A stretch of DNA of 64,000 bases from JAWLHK01 sp041690355 [NCBI: bacterium]. Lineage in GTDB: Bacteria > J088 > JAWLBW01. Below, piece by piece: positions 53,453 through 62,733 of the stretch. The position numbers were made by a program, and so were the translations under genes. The notes under the pieces are model-generated. The model did not search any database. It worked only from the letters and a program-made list of their open reading frames with translations, and was not told the origin of the DNA. The stretch lies in contig JAWLHK010000003.1 of NCBI GenBank assembly GCA_041690355.1, forward strand, positions 214,695 through 278,694, read 5' to 3'. Each line of letters starts with the position of its first letter. Position 1 is the first letter of the stretch.

Positions 53453-54790
53453 TCAGCCGAGAGAAGCGAGCACCTCGGCCGCGGCCCGCTCGCCCGTCTC
53501 GAGCGCGCCGTGGACGGTGGCCATGAACCCGTCGGTATGCGTGGCCTCGCCCGCGAAGAAGAGCGTGTCGGCGACGGAACGCGCGAGCACGGCCGGCGCG
53601 TCGAGGCCGCCGACCGGGACGTAGGTGTAGGCCCCGCGCGCGAACGGATCATGCTGCCAGTCGCTCGCATGGGCCGCGACGAGCGCGTCCCGCAGCCGGC
53701 CGGCCGAAACGGCGAACAGCTGTGCCAGGGAGTGAAGCCCCGCCTCGATCAGCGCCGGGGTATCGGCCTCCCGCAGACGGTCGGCGGCCGAGCCGGCCGC
53801 CCAGCCCGTGAGCACCGGCGTCTGCAGGGGCGCGGTGGTCCACCAGACCGGGACGGGCACGCCGTCGCCGTGAAAAAAACCCAGGTCGCGCAGGCCGTGC
53901 GGCGCACCGGGCAGGCGCACGTCACGCCAGAACGGCGTGCGGAAGCGGAGGAGCAGCCGCACGACGGGGCCCACGGTCAGCCGGTCGGCGGCGGCACGCA
54001 TTTCGGAAAGCTCGGGCTCGAACCGAACGGCCCCCCGGTCGTCGGGCGGCCCCTGCAACAGGGCGAGCGGCAGCGTGATCACGGCGCGCGCGCCGTCGAC
54101 GTCGGCAAGCGGACTCGCGCCGCGCATCCGCACCTTGAAGCGTACGCGCCCCGGTTGCCACGTGACCGCCGTCACGATGGAATTCAGTCGCAGCTCGCCG
54201 CGGGCGGGGTCGAGCGCGCGGGCCAGAGCCAGGGGGAGCCGGTCGTAGCCGCCGGGGAAGCGGAAGTTGCGCTCGCCGTCGATCCCCTCGGCGGCCCGCT
54301 CGTCCCGAGCCAGCGCATGCGCGCTCACGCGGTGCAGGTGGGCGGCGTTGTATCCCTCGGCATACCCGGCGGCGAGCTGTGCCGCCTTGCCGCGGATGCG
54401 CCCCTGCCGTTCGGCCTCGGCCAGCACTTCACCGAACGGGCGGTCGGTCGGCCCGGGATGGAGCAGCACGTCCATGACCGCCGGCCAGACGTCGTCGAAC
54501 GTCGTGAGCGCTCCTTCATACGTTCCCCACGACGTACCCCGCACCTCCATGGCCTGCAGGTTCGACAGCCCCAGATAGCGCAGCGTGGCCGGCGGCTCGC
54601 CGTGCATGAACTCGGCCCCCAGTTCGACCGGCACGGGCCAGAGCGGGTCGTGCACCGTGTGAATGCGGCCCCCCACCCGCCCACGCGCCTCGAGGACGAC
54701 GACGGGTACGCCGGCGGCCTTCAGGTGAAACGCGGCGGCGAGCCCGGCCGCACCGGCGCCGATGATGAGCACGGGAAGGCGATCGGCCAT
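53453..54790 (-). CDS. Flavin-containing amine oxidase family protein
   Basis: FAD-dependent oxidase of the monoamine-oxidase superfamily, 445 residues. FAD motifs are clear: IIGAGAAGLAAAFHLKAAG, VLEARGRVGGRIHT, and near the end LFFAGEATHTDGFMATVHGALETG, which holds the flavin and closes the site. The substrate is not predictable (amines, amino acids or other). ATG 54790 has GGAG just before it. It is a single gene, 86 bases upstream of mdh on the same strand, with no terminator visible between. Confidence 0.9.
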   Translation of the reverse strand: MADRLPVLIIGAGAAGLAAAFHLKAAGVPVVVLEARGRVGGRIHTVHDPLWPVPVELGAEFMHGEPPATLRYLGLSNLQAMEVRGTSWGTYEGALTTFDDVWPAVMDVLLHPGPTDRPFGEVLAEAERQGRIRGKAAQLAAGYAEGYNAAHLHRVSAHALARDERAAEGIDGERNFRFPGGYDRLPLALARALDPARGELRLNSIVTAVTWQPGRVRFKVRMRGASPLADVDGARAVITLPLALLQGPPDDRGAVRFEPELSEMRAAADRLTVGPVVRLLLRFRTPFWRDVRLPGAPHGLRDLGFFHGDGVPVPVWWTTAPLQTPVLTGWAAGSAADRLREADTPALIEAGLHSLAQLFAVSAGRLRDALVAAHASDWQHDPFARGAYTYVPVGGLDAPAVLARSVADTLFFAGEATHTDGFMATVHGALETGERAAAEVLASLG

Positions 54791-54817
54791 GACTCCACCC
54801 TACCACGCAATCCGGTC

Positions 54818-54838
54818 ATCGGACATCGGACGTCGGAC
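54818..54838. repeat. Three tandem 7-bp repeats
   Basis: ATCGGAC, ATCGGAC, GTCGGAC stand in direct tandem in the 203-base gap between the divergent amine oxidase and uvrB genes. Confidence 0.6.
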
Positions 54839-54888
54839 GCCGGCAAAACAAGGACTCCGTGCGTTCACGGCGCGGTTGTTTTTATCCT

Positions 54889-54956
54889 GCCCTTGCCTCG
54901 TCCCCCCCTCCCCCGCTCCCCCACTCTCCCCCTCCACTCCCGCCCCTCGCCCTCCA
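54889..54956. other. Pyrimidine-rich low-complexity tract upstream of uvrB
   Basis: About 68 bases that are nearly all C and T on the plus strand, with runs such as TCCCCCCCTCCCCC. It fills the space where a -35 region of uvrB would be expected to lie just beyond. It codes for nothing that I can support. Confidence 0.6.
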
Positions 54957-54993
54957 CAAGCGCCACCACCGACGGTCTTGCTAAAATAAAGGG

Positions 54994-57012
54994 ATGTCCA
55001 GATTGCACAGCGACGACAGGCACACCTTCAAGCTGGTCACGGAGTACGAACCCCGCGGCGATCAGCCCCGCGCGATCCAGGAACTGGTCGAGGGGCTGCA
55101 CCGTGGCGACCGCTACCAGACCCTGCTGGGGGTCACCGGCAGCGGCAAGACCTTCACGATGGCCAATGTCGTGGCGACCGTGAACAAGCCGACGCTCGTC
55201 CTCGCGCACAACAAGACGCTCGCCGCACAGCTCTACGCGGAATTCAAGGAGCTGTTTCCCGAGAACGAAGTGCACTACTTCGTCAGCTACTACGATTACT
55301 ACCAACCGGAAGCCTACATCCCCTCGACCGACACGTTCATCGAGAAGGACAGCTCCATCAACGAAGAAATCGACAAGCTGCGCCACGCCGCCACGAGCGC
55401 GCTGCTGGAGCGGAACGACGTCATCATCGTCTCATCGGTCTCCTGCATCTACGGTCTCGGCTCGCCCGAGGCGTACCACGACATGCTCGTGTACATCGAG
55501 ATGGGGCGCGACAACAACCGCGACGCCATCCTGCGCAAGCTCGTCGACATTCAGTATCAGCGGAACGATCTGGACTTCCACCGCGGAACCTTTCGCGTGC
55601 GCGGCGACGTGCTCGAAGTCTTTCCCGCGAGCATGGACGACCGCGCCATCCGCATCGAGTTCTGGGGTGACGATGTGGAATCGATTTCGGCCATCGATCC
55701 GCTGACGGGCAAGGTCGTCGAGAAGCTGCAGAAGATTGCCATCTATCCCGCGACGCACTGGGTGACCACGAAAGACATCCTCAAGCGGGCCATCCCGAAC
55801 ATCCAGGAGGAGCTGCGGGAGCGCCTCCAGTACTTCCGCGCAGAGAACAGGCTGGTCGAAGCCCAGCGGCTCGAGCAACGCACCCTCTACGACATCGAGA
55901 TGATGGAAGAGATGGGCTACTGCTCGGGGATCGAGAACTACTCGCGCCACCTGACCGGGCGCGCTCCGGGAGAGCCGCCCCCGACGCTGCTCGACTATTT
56001 CCCCAAGGACTTTCTGCTCTTCGTGGACGAAAGCCACGTCACCCTCCCCCAGGTGCGCGGCATGTACCGCGGCGACCGCTCGCGCAAGACCACGCTGGTA
56101 GAGCACGGCTTCCGCCTGCTCTCGGCCCTCGACAACCGCCCGCTCAACTACGAGGAATTCGAGGAGCGTACGTATCAGGTCGTCTATGTGAGCGCCACGC
56201 CGTCGCCATTCGAGCTCACGAAGAGCAACGGGGTGGTCGTCGAACAGATCATCCGTCCGACCGGCCTCATCGACCCCGTGGTGGAGGTTCGTTCGGCGCG
56301 GAACCAGGTGGATGATCTGCTGGCGGAGATCCGGACGGTCGTCGCGCGGAAGGAACGCGTACTCGTCACGACCCTCACGAAGCGCCTGGCCGAGGACCTC
56401 ACGGACTTCTACAAGGAGGCCGGGGTCAGGGTGAAGTACCTGCATGCAGACATCGAGACGCTCGAGCGCATCGAGATCATCCGCGAGCTGCGCCTGGGAA
56501 CCTTCGACGTTCTCGTGGGGATCAATCTGCTGCGCGAAGGCCTGGACATACCCGAAGTCTCCCTCGTCGCCATTCTGGATGCGGACAAGGAAGGGTTCCT
56601 GCGCGGCGAGACGGCGCTCATTCAGACCTTCGGCCGCGCGGCCCGCAACGCATCGGGACGCGTCGTTCTCTACGCCGACACGATGACCGATTCGATGCAG
56701 AAGGCGATGCGTGAGACCGAGCGCCGCCGCGCCATCCAGATGGCCTACAACGAGGAACACGGCATCACGCCGGTGACCATCCGCAAGAACATCGCCAGCC
56801 ACGGCCTGTTCGAAGTCTACAAGGCAGACTATGGCGAGGTCCCCCTCGCCGCCGAAGAGGCTCCGAAGTACGAAAGCGCGGCGCAGATCGACAAGGACAT
56901 CGAGAAACTGCGCAAGCAGATGCTCAAGGCGGCGTCCGATATGGAGTTCGAGCGCGCGGCCGAACTGCGGGACAAAATCAAGCACCTGCGCGAGCTGCAA
57001 TTGACGCTGTAG
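54994..57012 (+). CDS. uvrB: UvrABC excision nuclease subunit B
   Basis: Damage-verifying helicase subunit of nucleotide excision repair. The 672 residues show [14 protein letters not shown] (Walker A), the beta-hairpin [21 protein letters not shown] (key part [10 protein letters not shown]), DEXD-type [11 protein letters not shown], helicase motif VI near [14 protein letters not shown] and the C-terminal UvrC-binding UVR motif ([20 protein letters not shown]). Start is uncertain: ATG 54994 has AAAGGG touching it and a -10-like TAAAAT six bases before, while an in-frame TTG at 55003 has that AAAGGG at better spacing. Confidence 0.96.
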   Translation: MSRLHSDDRHTFKLVTEYEPRGDQPRAIQELVEGLHRGDRYQTLLGVTGSGKTFTMANVVATVNKPTLVLAHNKTLAAQLYAEFKELFPENEVHYFVSYYDYYQPEAYIPSTDTFIEKDSSINEEIDKLRHAATSALLERNDVIIVSSVSCIYGLGSPEAYHDMLVYIEMGRDNNRDAILRKLVDIQYQRNDLDFHRGTFRVRGDVLEVFPASMDDRAIRIEFWGDDVESISAIDPLTGKVVEKLQKIAIYPATHWVTTKDILKRAIPNIQEELRERLQYFRAENRLVEAQRLEQRTLYDIEMMEEMGYCSGIENYSRHLTGRAPGEPPPTLLDYFPKDFLLFVDESHVTLPQVRGMYRGDRSRKTTLVEHGFRLLSALDNRPLNYEEFEERTYQVVYVSATPSPFELTKSNGVVVEQIIRPTGLIDPVVEVRSARNQVDDLLAEIRTVVARKERVLVTTLTKRLAEDLTDFYKEAGVRVKYLHADIETLERIEIIRELRLGTFDVLVGINLLREGLDIPEVSLVAILDADKEGFLRGETALIQTFGRAARNASGRVVLYADTMTDSMQKAMRETERRRAIQMAYNEEHGITPVTIRKNIASHGLFEVYKADYGEVPLAAEEAPKYESAAQIDKDIEKLRKQMLKAASDMEFERAAELRDKIKHLRELQLTL

Positions 57013-57026
57013 GCCAGGCGTTTTTC

Positions 57027-57057
57027 TTGGCGGGTCGCGCCTTCGCTGTGATATGCT
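57027..57057 (+). promoter_or_regulatory. Possible extended -10 promoter of the macroglobulin gene
   Basis: TG-A-TATGCT (57049-57057) is an extended -10; a weak -35 TTGGCG lies 19 bases upstream (57027-57032). ATG 57082 follows with GGAGG at 4 bases. Confidence 0.4.
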
Positions 57058-57081
57058 CAGGCATTTCCCTGCGGAGGCCCC

Positions 57082-60000
57082 ATGCCGAAGTCGTTCCGGT
57101 TCCTGACCGCTCTCTCCCTCGTCATTTCCACGGCATTCCTGGTTTCCTGTTCCAAGGACGCCGACGATGCTCCCGCCGCGCCGGCGGGCGCCGAGAGCCC
57201 CGTCTCCGGGACCGGTGACAACGCGGCCCCCGTTGTTCCCACCGCCGAAAATCTCGACCCCTTCATTTCGACGGTAGGCCTTTCGGGACTCGTGCCCGAA
57301 AAGATCACGGTGGACTTCATGGAGGCCCCCATCGCCCCGGCCGACGTGAACAAGCCGGTCGCCAAGGAGACCGTCCTGACGATCTCGCCGGCCGTGGAGG
57401 GAAAACTGGTGTGGACGAGCCAGACCGCCCTCGAGTTCACTCCGACGGAACCTTTCGCGATGGACACCGAATACACGGTGACGCTCGAGTCGGTCGCCAC
57501 CCATGCGGGGGTCATCCGTCCCGCAAAGGCGGGCACGTGGACCCGCAAGTTTCACACCCCCACTTTCGGACTGAGCCGGCTCTCGCAGCGCGCCATCGAC
57601 CTGCGGCGCAAGAGCGCCGAGGTCGATCTTGTCTTTTCGGGTCCCGTCGACTCCCGTACCATCTCCCGCTACGCCTCGTGGGCGGTGACCGAGACGACGG
57701 TTCGCGAGGTCACCTATCGTCAGAAAGACCCGATGACGATCACGGCGACGCTGCGCAACCCGAAGATCGGCCAGGGGACGATCGTCTCCTTCAAGCTCGC
57801 CCAGGGCATGCCGATGAGCGGCGACGACCGCGTGCGCGCCGACGAAGACGACCGCACCGTCGAGCTCCGGGTGGCCGAACCGGTCCGGATCCTCAGCGCG
57901 CGGCGGCAGGAAGGGACGAGCGGACACTACGTAGAGATCATCTGCGACGACGGCGCCGCCCCGCGAGGCCACCGGCAGTGGGATTACGAAGAACGCGAAT
58001 ACCGCGAGTACAGCACGCGCTGCCAGGTACGCGAAGAAGACGTGGCCGAGGGTATTCACTTCCACCCCCCCGTGAAGATCTCGATTGCGCCGGTTCCCCG
58101 CGGGTTCCGCATCTTCGGCGATTTTCAACGCGGCAGTTACTCGATGCTGGTCAATGCGGGGGTGCGCACCCTCGACGGCGGCGCGCTCACGGCCGACTAC
58201 AAGACCACGTTCTCGGTGCCGCCCCGCTCGCCGCGGGTCGCCTTCGTTTCCAAGGGGCGCTACCTGCCCCGCGATGCGTGGAACAACCTGCCGGTCACGC
58301 ATCTGAACGTCGACAGCCTGAACCTGACGGTGCGTCACGTCCCCCAGAGCAATGTGATTTTCTGGATGAGCGGCCACGATGAGACGGCCGATCAGCGTAC
58401 CTCGAACGTCATTCTCTCGACGAGCATCCCGGTCGACTCGCCGGCCGATCAGCAGAAGACCTCCTGGATCGACATCGGTTCGCTGCTCCCCGAGCGCAAA
58501 TCGGGGGTCTACGAACTCTCGGTGAACGGACGCGGCCAGAACGATCGCGCCCGCCTTCTCTTGACCGATCTCAACCTGATCGTCAAGCGCGAAGCGGCCG
58601 ACAGAGGCACCGAGACGGGCCGGGCAGTACGGGTCTGGGCGCTCGACATGCACTCGGCCGAGCCCCAGTCGGGGGTCGAGATCAAGCTCATCCGGCCGAG
58701 CGGCCAGAGCGTGGCCCGGTGCACGACCGACGGCAAGCAGGGATGTACCCTGCGGTATCCGGCACCCGATGCCGACAACACGCCGCCGTTCGCCATCGTC
58801 GCCTCCAAAGGTGACGACTTCACGTACCTCAAGTTCGACGAGCTGAAGACCGAGATCAGCAAGGAGTTCGTCCAGGGCGAATCGTACTTCAGCGAGCGCC
58901 CCTACCGCGCCTACCTGTATCCCGACCGCGGCGTATACCGGCCCGGCGAGACGGCGCATGTATCGGCCATCGTGCGCGGTGAAGACTTCGGCGCGCCTCA
59001 GGCCGGGCTGCCCGTCGTGCTCAAGGTGACCGATCCGCGCGCGCGGGTGCTGAAAGAAACGACGCTCACCACGAATGCCGCGGGGGTCGTGACGCTCGAC
59101 ATCCCGTTCGCCGTCTTCGCCCCCACGGGCCGCTACGAGCTGCGCCTCTCGGCCGGGGGCAGCACGCTGACCGAGGGCGCATTCAATGTCGAAGAATTCG
59201 TGCCCGAGCGAATGAAGGTCGAGGCCGCCCCCCTGCTCGCAGCCCTGCAGGCGCCCGACGCACCCGCCATCGACGTGCAGGCCCGGTATCTGTTCGGCGG
59301 CTCTGCCGAGGGGAGCCGGGTAGAACTCAACTGCGAAGCCGAACCCGGCCTCTTCGCGCCGCCCGAAAACAAGCAGTTCCACTACGGGGTGTGGACCGAT
59401 CCGAGAGGGCTCAAGAGCGTCGCCCTGGGCTCGGTCGACGGCTCGCTCGACAAGGAAGGGCGCTCGGTGATGACCTGCCCCAACATCGCGCGCGCGTCGG
59501 GGCTCGGCGGAACCGTGAAAGTTCGCGCCCGCGCCGCCGTTTTCGAATCGGGCTCGGGCCGCACGACCGTCGGCGAAACCAGCGCCCTGCTCCACCCCGA
59601 AAAATACTACGTCGGCCTGCAGGCGGGCGTGAGCAAGGTCGAATCCGGCAAGCCCTTTACCGTAGAAGGGATCATCGTCGACTGGGAGGGCCGCCCCGTC
59701 CAGAAAGCGATGGAAGTGAAACTGGACCTCGCCCGCATCGAGTACGACTACAACTGGGAGTGGGATGAAGGCGAAGGGCGCAACAGCTACACGCGTCACG
59801 TGCGCCTGGTGCGCGATTCGGGCACGACCGCCAAGGCCGAGAACGGCCGCTTCAAAGTCAACCTCACGGCGCTCGAAGACTCGCCCGGATTTCTCGTGCG
59901 CGCCTACGCGGGCAACACGCGAACCGACCTCGAACTCGACGGCGAAGACTGCTACTGGTGCTGGTACCGCGAGAGCCGCGAAGACCGCACGCCCCGGCCG

Positions 60001-62733
60001 CTGAAGCCGACCTGGCTGCAGGTGTCGGTGAACGGCGACGTCAAGGTCGGCGCCGAGAGCGAAGTCACCGTTCGGGTCCCCTTCGCCGGCCGTATGCTCA
60101 TGACGCTCGAAACCCACGGCGTCCTCAAAAGCGAATGGCTCGACGTCAAACCGGGCGAAAGCCGATGGCGCTTCGAGCTCGATGAGTTCGTACCCAACGT
60201 CTACGTCAGCGCCCTGCTGGTCAAGGATCCGCATGCGGAATCGAAGGATGCCTTCCTTCCCGATCGTGCCTTCGGGGTCAAGTCGGTGGCCGTCGAACCC
60301 GACGGGTTCCGCCGCACGATCGCCATCAAGGTTCCCGAAGAAGTCCGGCCGAACGCGAAGCTCAGCGTGGCGCTCGATCTCGGCCCGTCGCAGGAAAAGA
60401 CGTGGGTCACGGTAGCCGCCGTCGATGAAGGAATTCTTTCGCTGACCCGCTTCAAGGATCCCAACCCGTTTCCCTCCATCTTCTCTGCGCGCGCGCTCGG
60501 CATCGAAACCTTCGAAACCGTCGGCTGGACGCTGCTGCTCCCTCCCTCGGGTCCCTCGAAGGGAACGGGCGGCGACGCGGGCACGGCCGATCCGGGCCGC
60601 GTGCAGATGGTCAAGCCGGTCGCGCTCTGGTCGGGACTGGTCGAGGTGCCCGCCGACGGCAAGGCGACCGTGACCTTCGCGGTGCCGCAGTACCGCGGGA
60701 ACCTGCGGGTCATGGCTGTTGCCGCCGGCGAGAAGACCATGGGCTCCGCCGCGGCGAGCGTGCCTGTGCGCGATCCGCTCGTGCTGCAGACGACCGTCCC
60801 GCGCTTTCTCTCGTCGGGCGATCGCTTTCAGGTGCCGGTGTTCGTGACCAACCTGACGGGAAAGAACCAGACGGTCAGCGTCACGCTCCAGGCCGAAGAG
60901 CTCCCGATGGCCGGCCTGACCACCGACGGCGACCCGGTGCCGCCGCTCGACCTGCGCGGCCCGGCCACGAAGAAAGTGGCCATCGCCGCCGGCAAGAGCG
61001 GCACGGTGGTCTTCGAGGCGGTCGCCCTGAAGACCGTCGGCGCCGCCAAGTTCCGCGTCAAGGCTTCGGCCGGGAACCTGGAGAGCCATGAAGAACTCGA
61101 CGTTCCCTTTCTGCCCGCCGCACCGATGGAGCGCATCGTGCAGCGGATCGAAGTCGAAGGCAAGGAGCTGAACCTGAAGCCGCTGCTGCAGGGGTGGGTG
61201 CCGACGACGGAGAACTCGACGATCTGGGTCACCGCCAACCCGTACGGCGAAACCTTCGATCATCTCAAATACATCGTGCGCTATCCCTACGGCTGCATCG
61301 AACAGACGACATCTTCGCTGCGGCCGCTGCTTTTCGTGGGGAACCTGCTGCACAACGTCGATCCCGCCTTGACGGCGGCGCAGTCGGTCGAAGATCGGGT
61401 CATGCACGGCGTCGACCGGCTGCTCTCGATGCAGACGCCTTCGGGCGGATTCTCGTACTGGCCGGGGGCGCAGACCCCCACCTTCTGGGGTACGGCCTAC
61501 GCGACGCACACGCTCTTCGAAGCCTCGCGGCTCGGATACGCCGTCCCGCGGGAACGCATCAACGATGCCCTCTCGTACATGGAGCGGATCCTGAACGAGA
61601 ACAGCGGAGGACGCGACTCGTACTATTACGGGCAGACGCTCGCGACCGCCGAGTACTATCTTCAGTACGTTCTCGCCGTGACCGGCCGCGGACGCAAGGC
61701 GCGCGTGCAGAAGATGATCGACGAAATCGGCAATCCCACCCGAGGGGCCGACCGTGAAAAGCTCTACACCCTCAAGGCCGCGCTGTATCTGGCGGGCGAT
61801 CGCAGGTACGAGCGGGATCTGAAGAATCCCGACGTTTCGGCCGTGACCGATGAGCGCTACAACGACTGGTCGTTCTACTCTGATCGCCGCCGCCGCGGGT
61901 TCATTCTCAGCGTCTTTCACGACCTGTTCGGCAACGACGGGGCCGGCGAGGCGCTCGCCAACGTGGTCGGCAACGCGCTGAGCCGCTCGCCGAGCTGGTA
62001 TTACACCACGCAGGAGATCGTCTGGGGCGTGACCGCGCTGGGCAAGTGGGTCGAAGGATCGGCCAGGAACCTGGGCGATCCGGTGCTGTCGGCGAACGGA
62101 AAGAATGCTGCGCCGGTGCGTACCGAACGCAAGGCCACTGACCGGACGTGGGGCCTCTACCGCGCCTCGGAGTACAAGGACCTCACGCTGAAGCTGCCGA
62201 ACCGGTCGGACGGACGGATCTTCGTCATCCTGAGCAGCGAGGGGGTGCGCACCAACGGGCAGTGGAAGGTCGGCGGCGAAGGGCTGCGCGTAAGCCGGAC
62301 TTTTCACGACGCCGACGGGAAGACGCTCGATCTGAAGACCGGCGTCAAGCTCGGGCAGCTCGTCTACGTGCGCGTGCGCGTGACCAATCCGCGAGGCGAG
62401 CGTCTGGAGAACATCGCCATGGTCGACCGGTTTCCCGCCGGGTGGGAAATCGAGAATCCGCGGCTGGGGCGCGGCTCGGGCGTCAACTGGATCAACGGCG
62501 ACGACCTCTGGGACGCCGCCTACATGAACATCCGCGACGACCGCATCGAGGTCTTCGGGGCCATCACTCCGGGGGGGACGGTAGACGTCGTCTATGCCCT
62601 GCGGGCGGTCACCGCGGGAGAATTCTCGGTGCCGCCGGTCGAGGCGACGGCGATGTACGATCCCCGTATCTGGGCGCGGGAGGCGGGCACGGCCGTGCGC
62701 ATTGCGGGTCCATGGCAGGCGTTTCTCGACTGA
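57082..62733 (+). CDS. Bacterial alpha-2-macroglobulin lipoprotein with intact thioester motif
   Basis: Large periplasmic protease trap. The 1883 residues start with a lipoprotein signal (LVSC) and contain the MG beta-sandwich domains and the thioester domain. The thioester motif CIEQ is at 1405-1408 (in YPYGCIEQTTS), so covalent trapping of proteases should be possible, as in E. coli ECAM (yfhM). YPDRGVYRPGETAHVSAIVRG and YFSERPYRAYLYPDRG are family phrases. The following gene is pbpC, the usual partner: the pair is thought to guard and repair the wall after a breach. It overlaps pbpC by 22 bases. Confidence 0.93.
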   Translation: MPKSFRFLTALSLVISTAFLVSCSKDADDAPAAPAGAESPVSGTGDNAAPVVPTAENLDPFISTVGLSGLVPEKITVDFMEAPIAPADVNKPVAKETVLTISPAVEGKLVWTSQTALEFTPTEPFAMDTEYTVTLESVATHAGVIRPAKAGTWTRKFHTPTFGLSRLSQRAIDLRRKSAEVDLVFSGPVDSRTISRYASWAVTETTVREVTYRQKDPMTITATLRNPKIGQGTIVSFKLAQGMPMSGDDRVRADEDDRTVELRVAEPVRILSARRQEGTSGHYVEIICDDGAAPRGHRQWDYEEREYREYSTRCQVREEDVAEGIHFHPPVKISIAPVPRGFRIFGDFQRGSYSMLVNAGVRTLDGGALTADYKTTFSVPPRSPRVAFVSKGRYLPRDAWNNLPVTHLNVDSLNLTVRHVPQSNVIFWMSGHDETADQRTSNVILSTSIPVDSPADQQKTSWIDIGSLLPERKSGVYELSVNGRGQNDRARLLLTDLNLIVKREAADRGTETGRAVRVWALDMHSAEPQSGVEIKLIRPSGQSVARCTTDGKQGCTLRYPAPDADNTPPFAIVASKGDDFTYLKFDELKTEISKEFVQGESYFSERPYRAYLYPDRGVYRPGETAHVSAIVRGEDFGAPQAGLPVVLKVTDPRARVLKETTLTTNAAGVVTLDIPFAVFAPTGRYELRLSAGGSTLTEGAFNVEEFVPERMKVEAAPLLAALQAPDAPAIDVQARYLFGGSAEGSRVELNCEAEPGLFAPPENKQFHYGVWTDPRGLKSVALGSVDGSLDKEGRSVMTCPNIARASGLGGTVKVRARAAVFESGSGRTTVGETSALLHPEKYYVGLQAGVSKVESGKPFTVEGIIVDWEGRPVQKAMEVKLDLARIEYDYNWEWDEGEGRNSYTRHVRLVRDSGTTAKAENGRFKVNLTALEDSPGFLVRAYAGNTRTDLELDGEDCYWCWYRESREDRTPRPLKPTWLQVSVNGDVKVGAESEVTVRVPFAGRMLMTLETHGVLKSEWLDVKPGESRWRFELDEFVPNVYVSALLVKDPHAESKDAFLPDRAFGVKSVAVEPDGFRRTIAIKVPEEVRPNAKLSVALDLGPSQEKTWVTVAAVDEGILSLTRFKDPNPFPSIFSARALGIETFETVGWTLLLPPSGPSKGTGGDAGTADPGRVQMVKPVALWSGLVEVPADGKATVTFAVPQYRGNLRVMAVAAGEKTMGSAAASVPVRDPLVLQTTVPRFLSSGDRFQVPVFVTNLTGKNQTVSVTLQAEELPMAGLTTDGDPVPPLDLRGPATKKVAIAAGKSGTVVFEAVALKTVGAAKFRVKASAGNLESHEELDVPFLPAAPMERIVQRIEVEGKELNLKPLLQGWVPTTENSTIWVTANPYGETFDHLKYIVRYPYGCIEQTTSSLRPLLFVGNLLHNVDPALTAAQSVEDRVMHGVDRLLSMQTPSGGFSYWPGAQTPTFWGTAYATHTLFEASRLGYAVPRERINDALSYMERILNENSGGRDSYYYGQTLATAEYYLQYVLAVTGRGRKARVQKMIDEIGNPTRGADREKLYTLKAALYLAGDRRYERDLKNPDVSAVTDERYNDWSFYSDRRRRGFILSVFHDLFGNDGAGEALANVVGNALSRSPSWYYTTQEIVWGVTALGKWVEGSARNLGDPVLSANGKNAAPVRTERKATDRTWGLYRASEYKDLTLKLPNRSDGRIFVILSSEGVRTNGQWKVGGEGLRVSRTFHDADGKTLDLKTGVKLGQLVYVRVRVTNPRGERLENIAMVDRFPAGWEIENPRLGRGSGVNWINGDDLWDAAYMNIRDDRIEVFGAITPGGTVDVVYALRAVTAGEFSVPPVEATAMYDPRIWAREAGTAVRIAGPWQAFLD

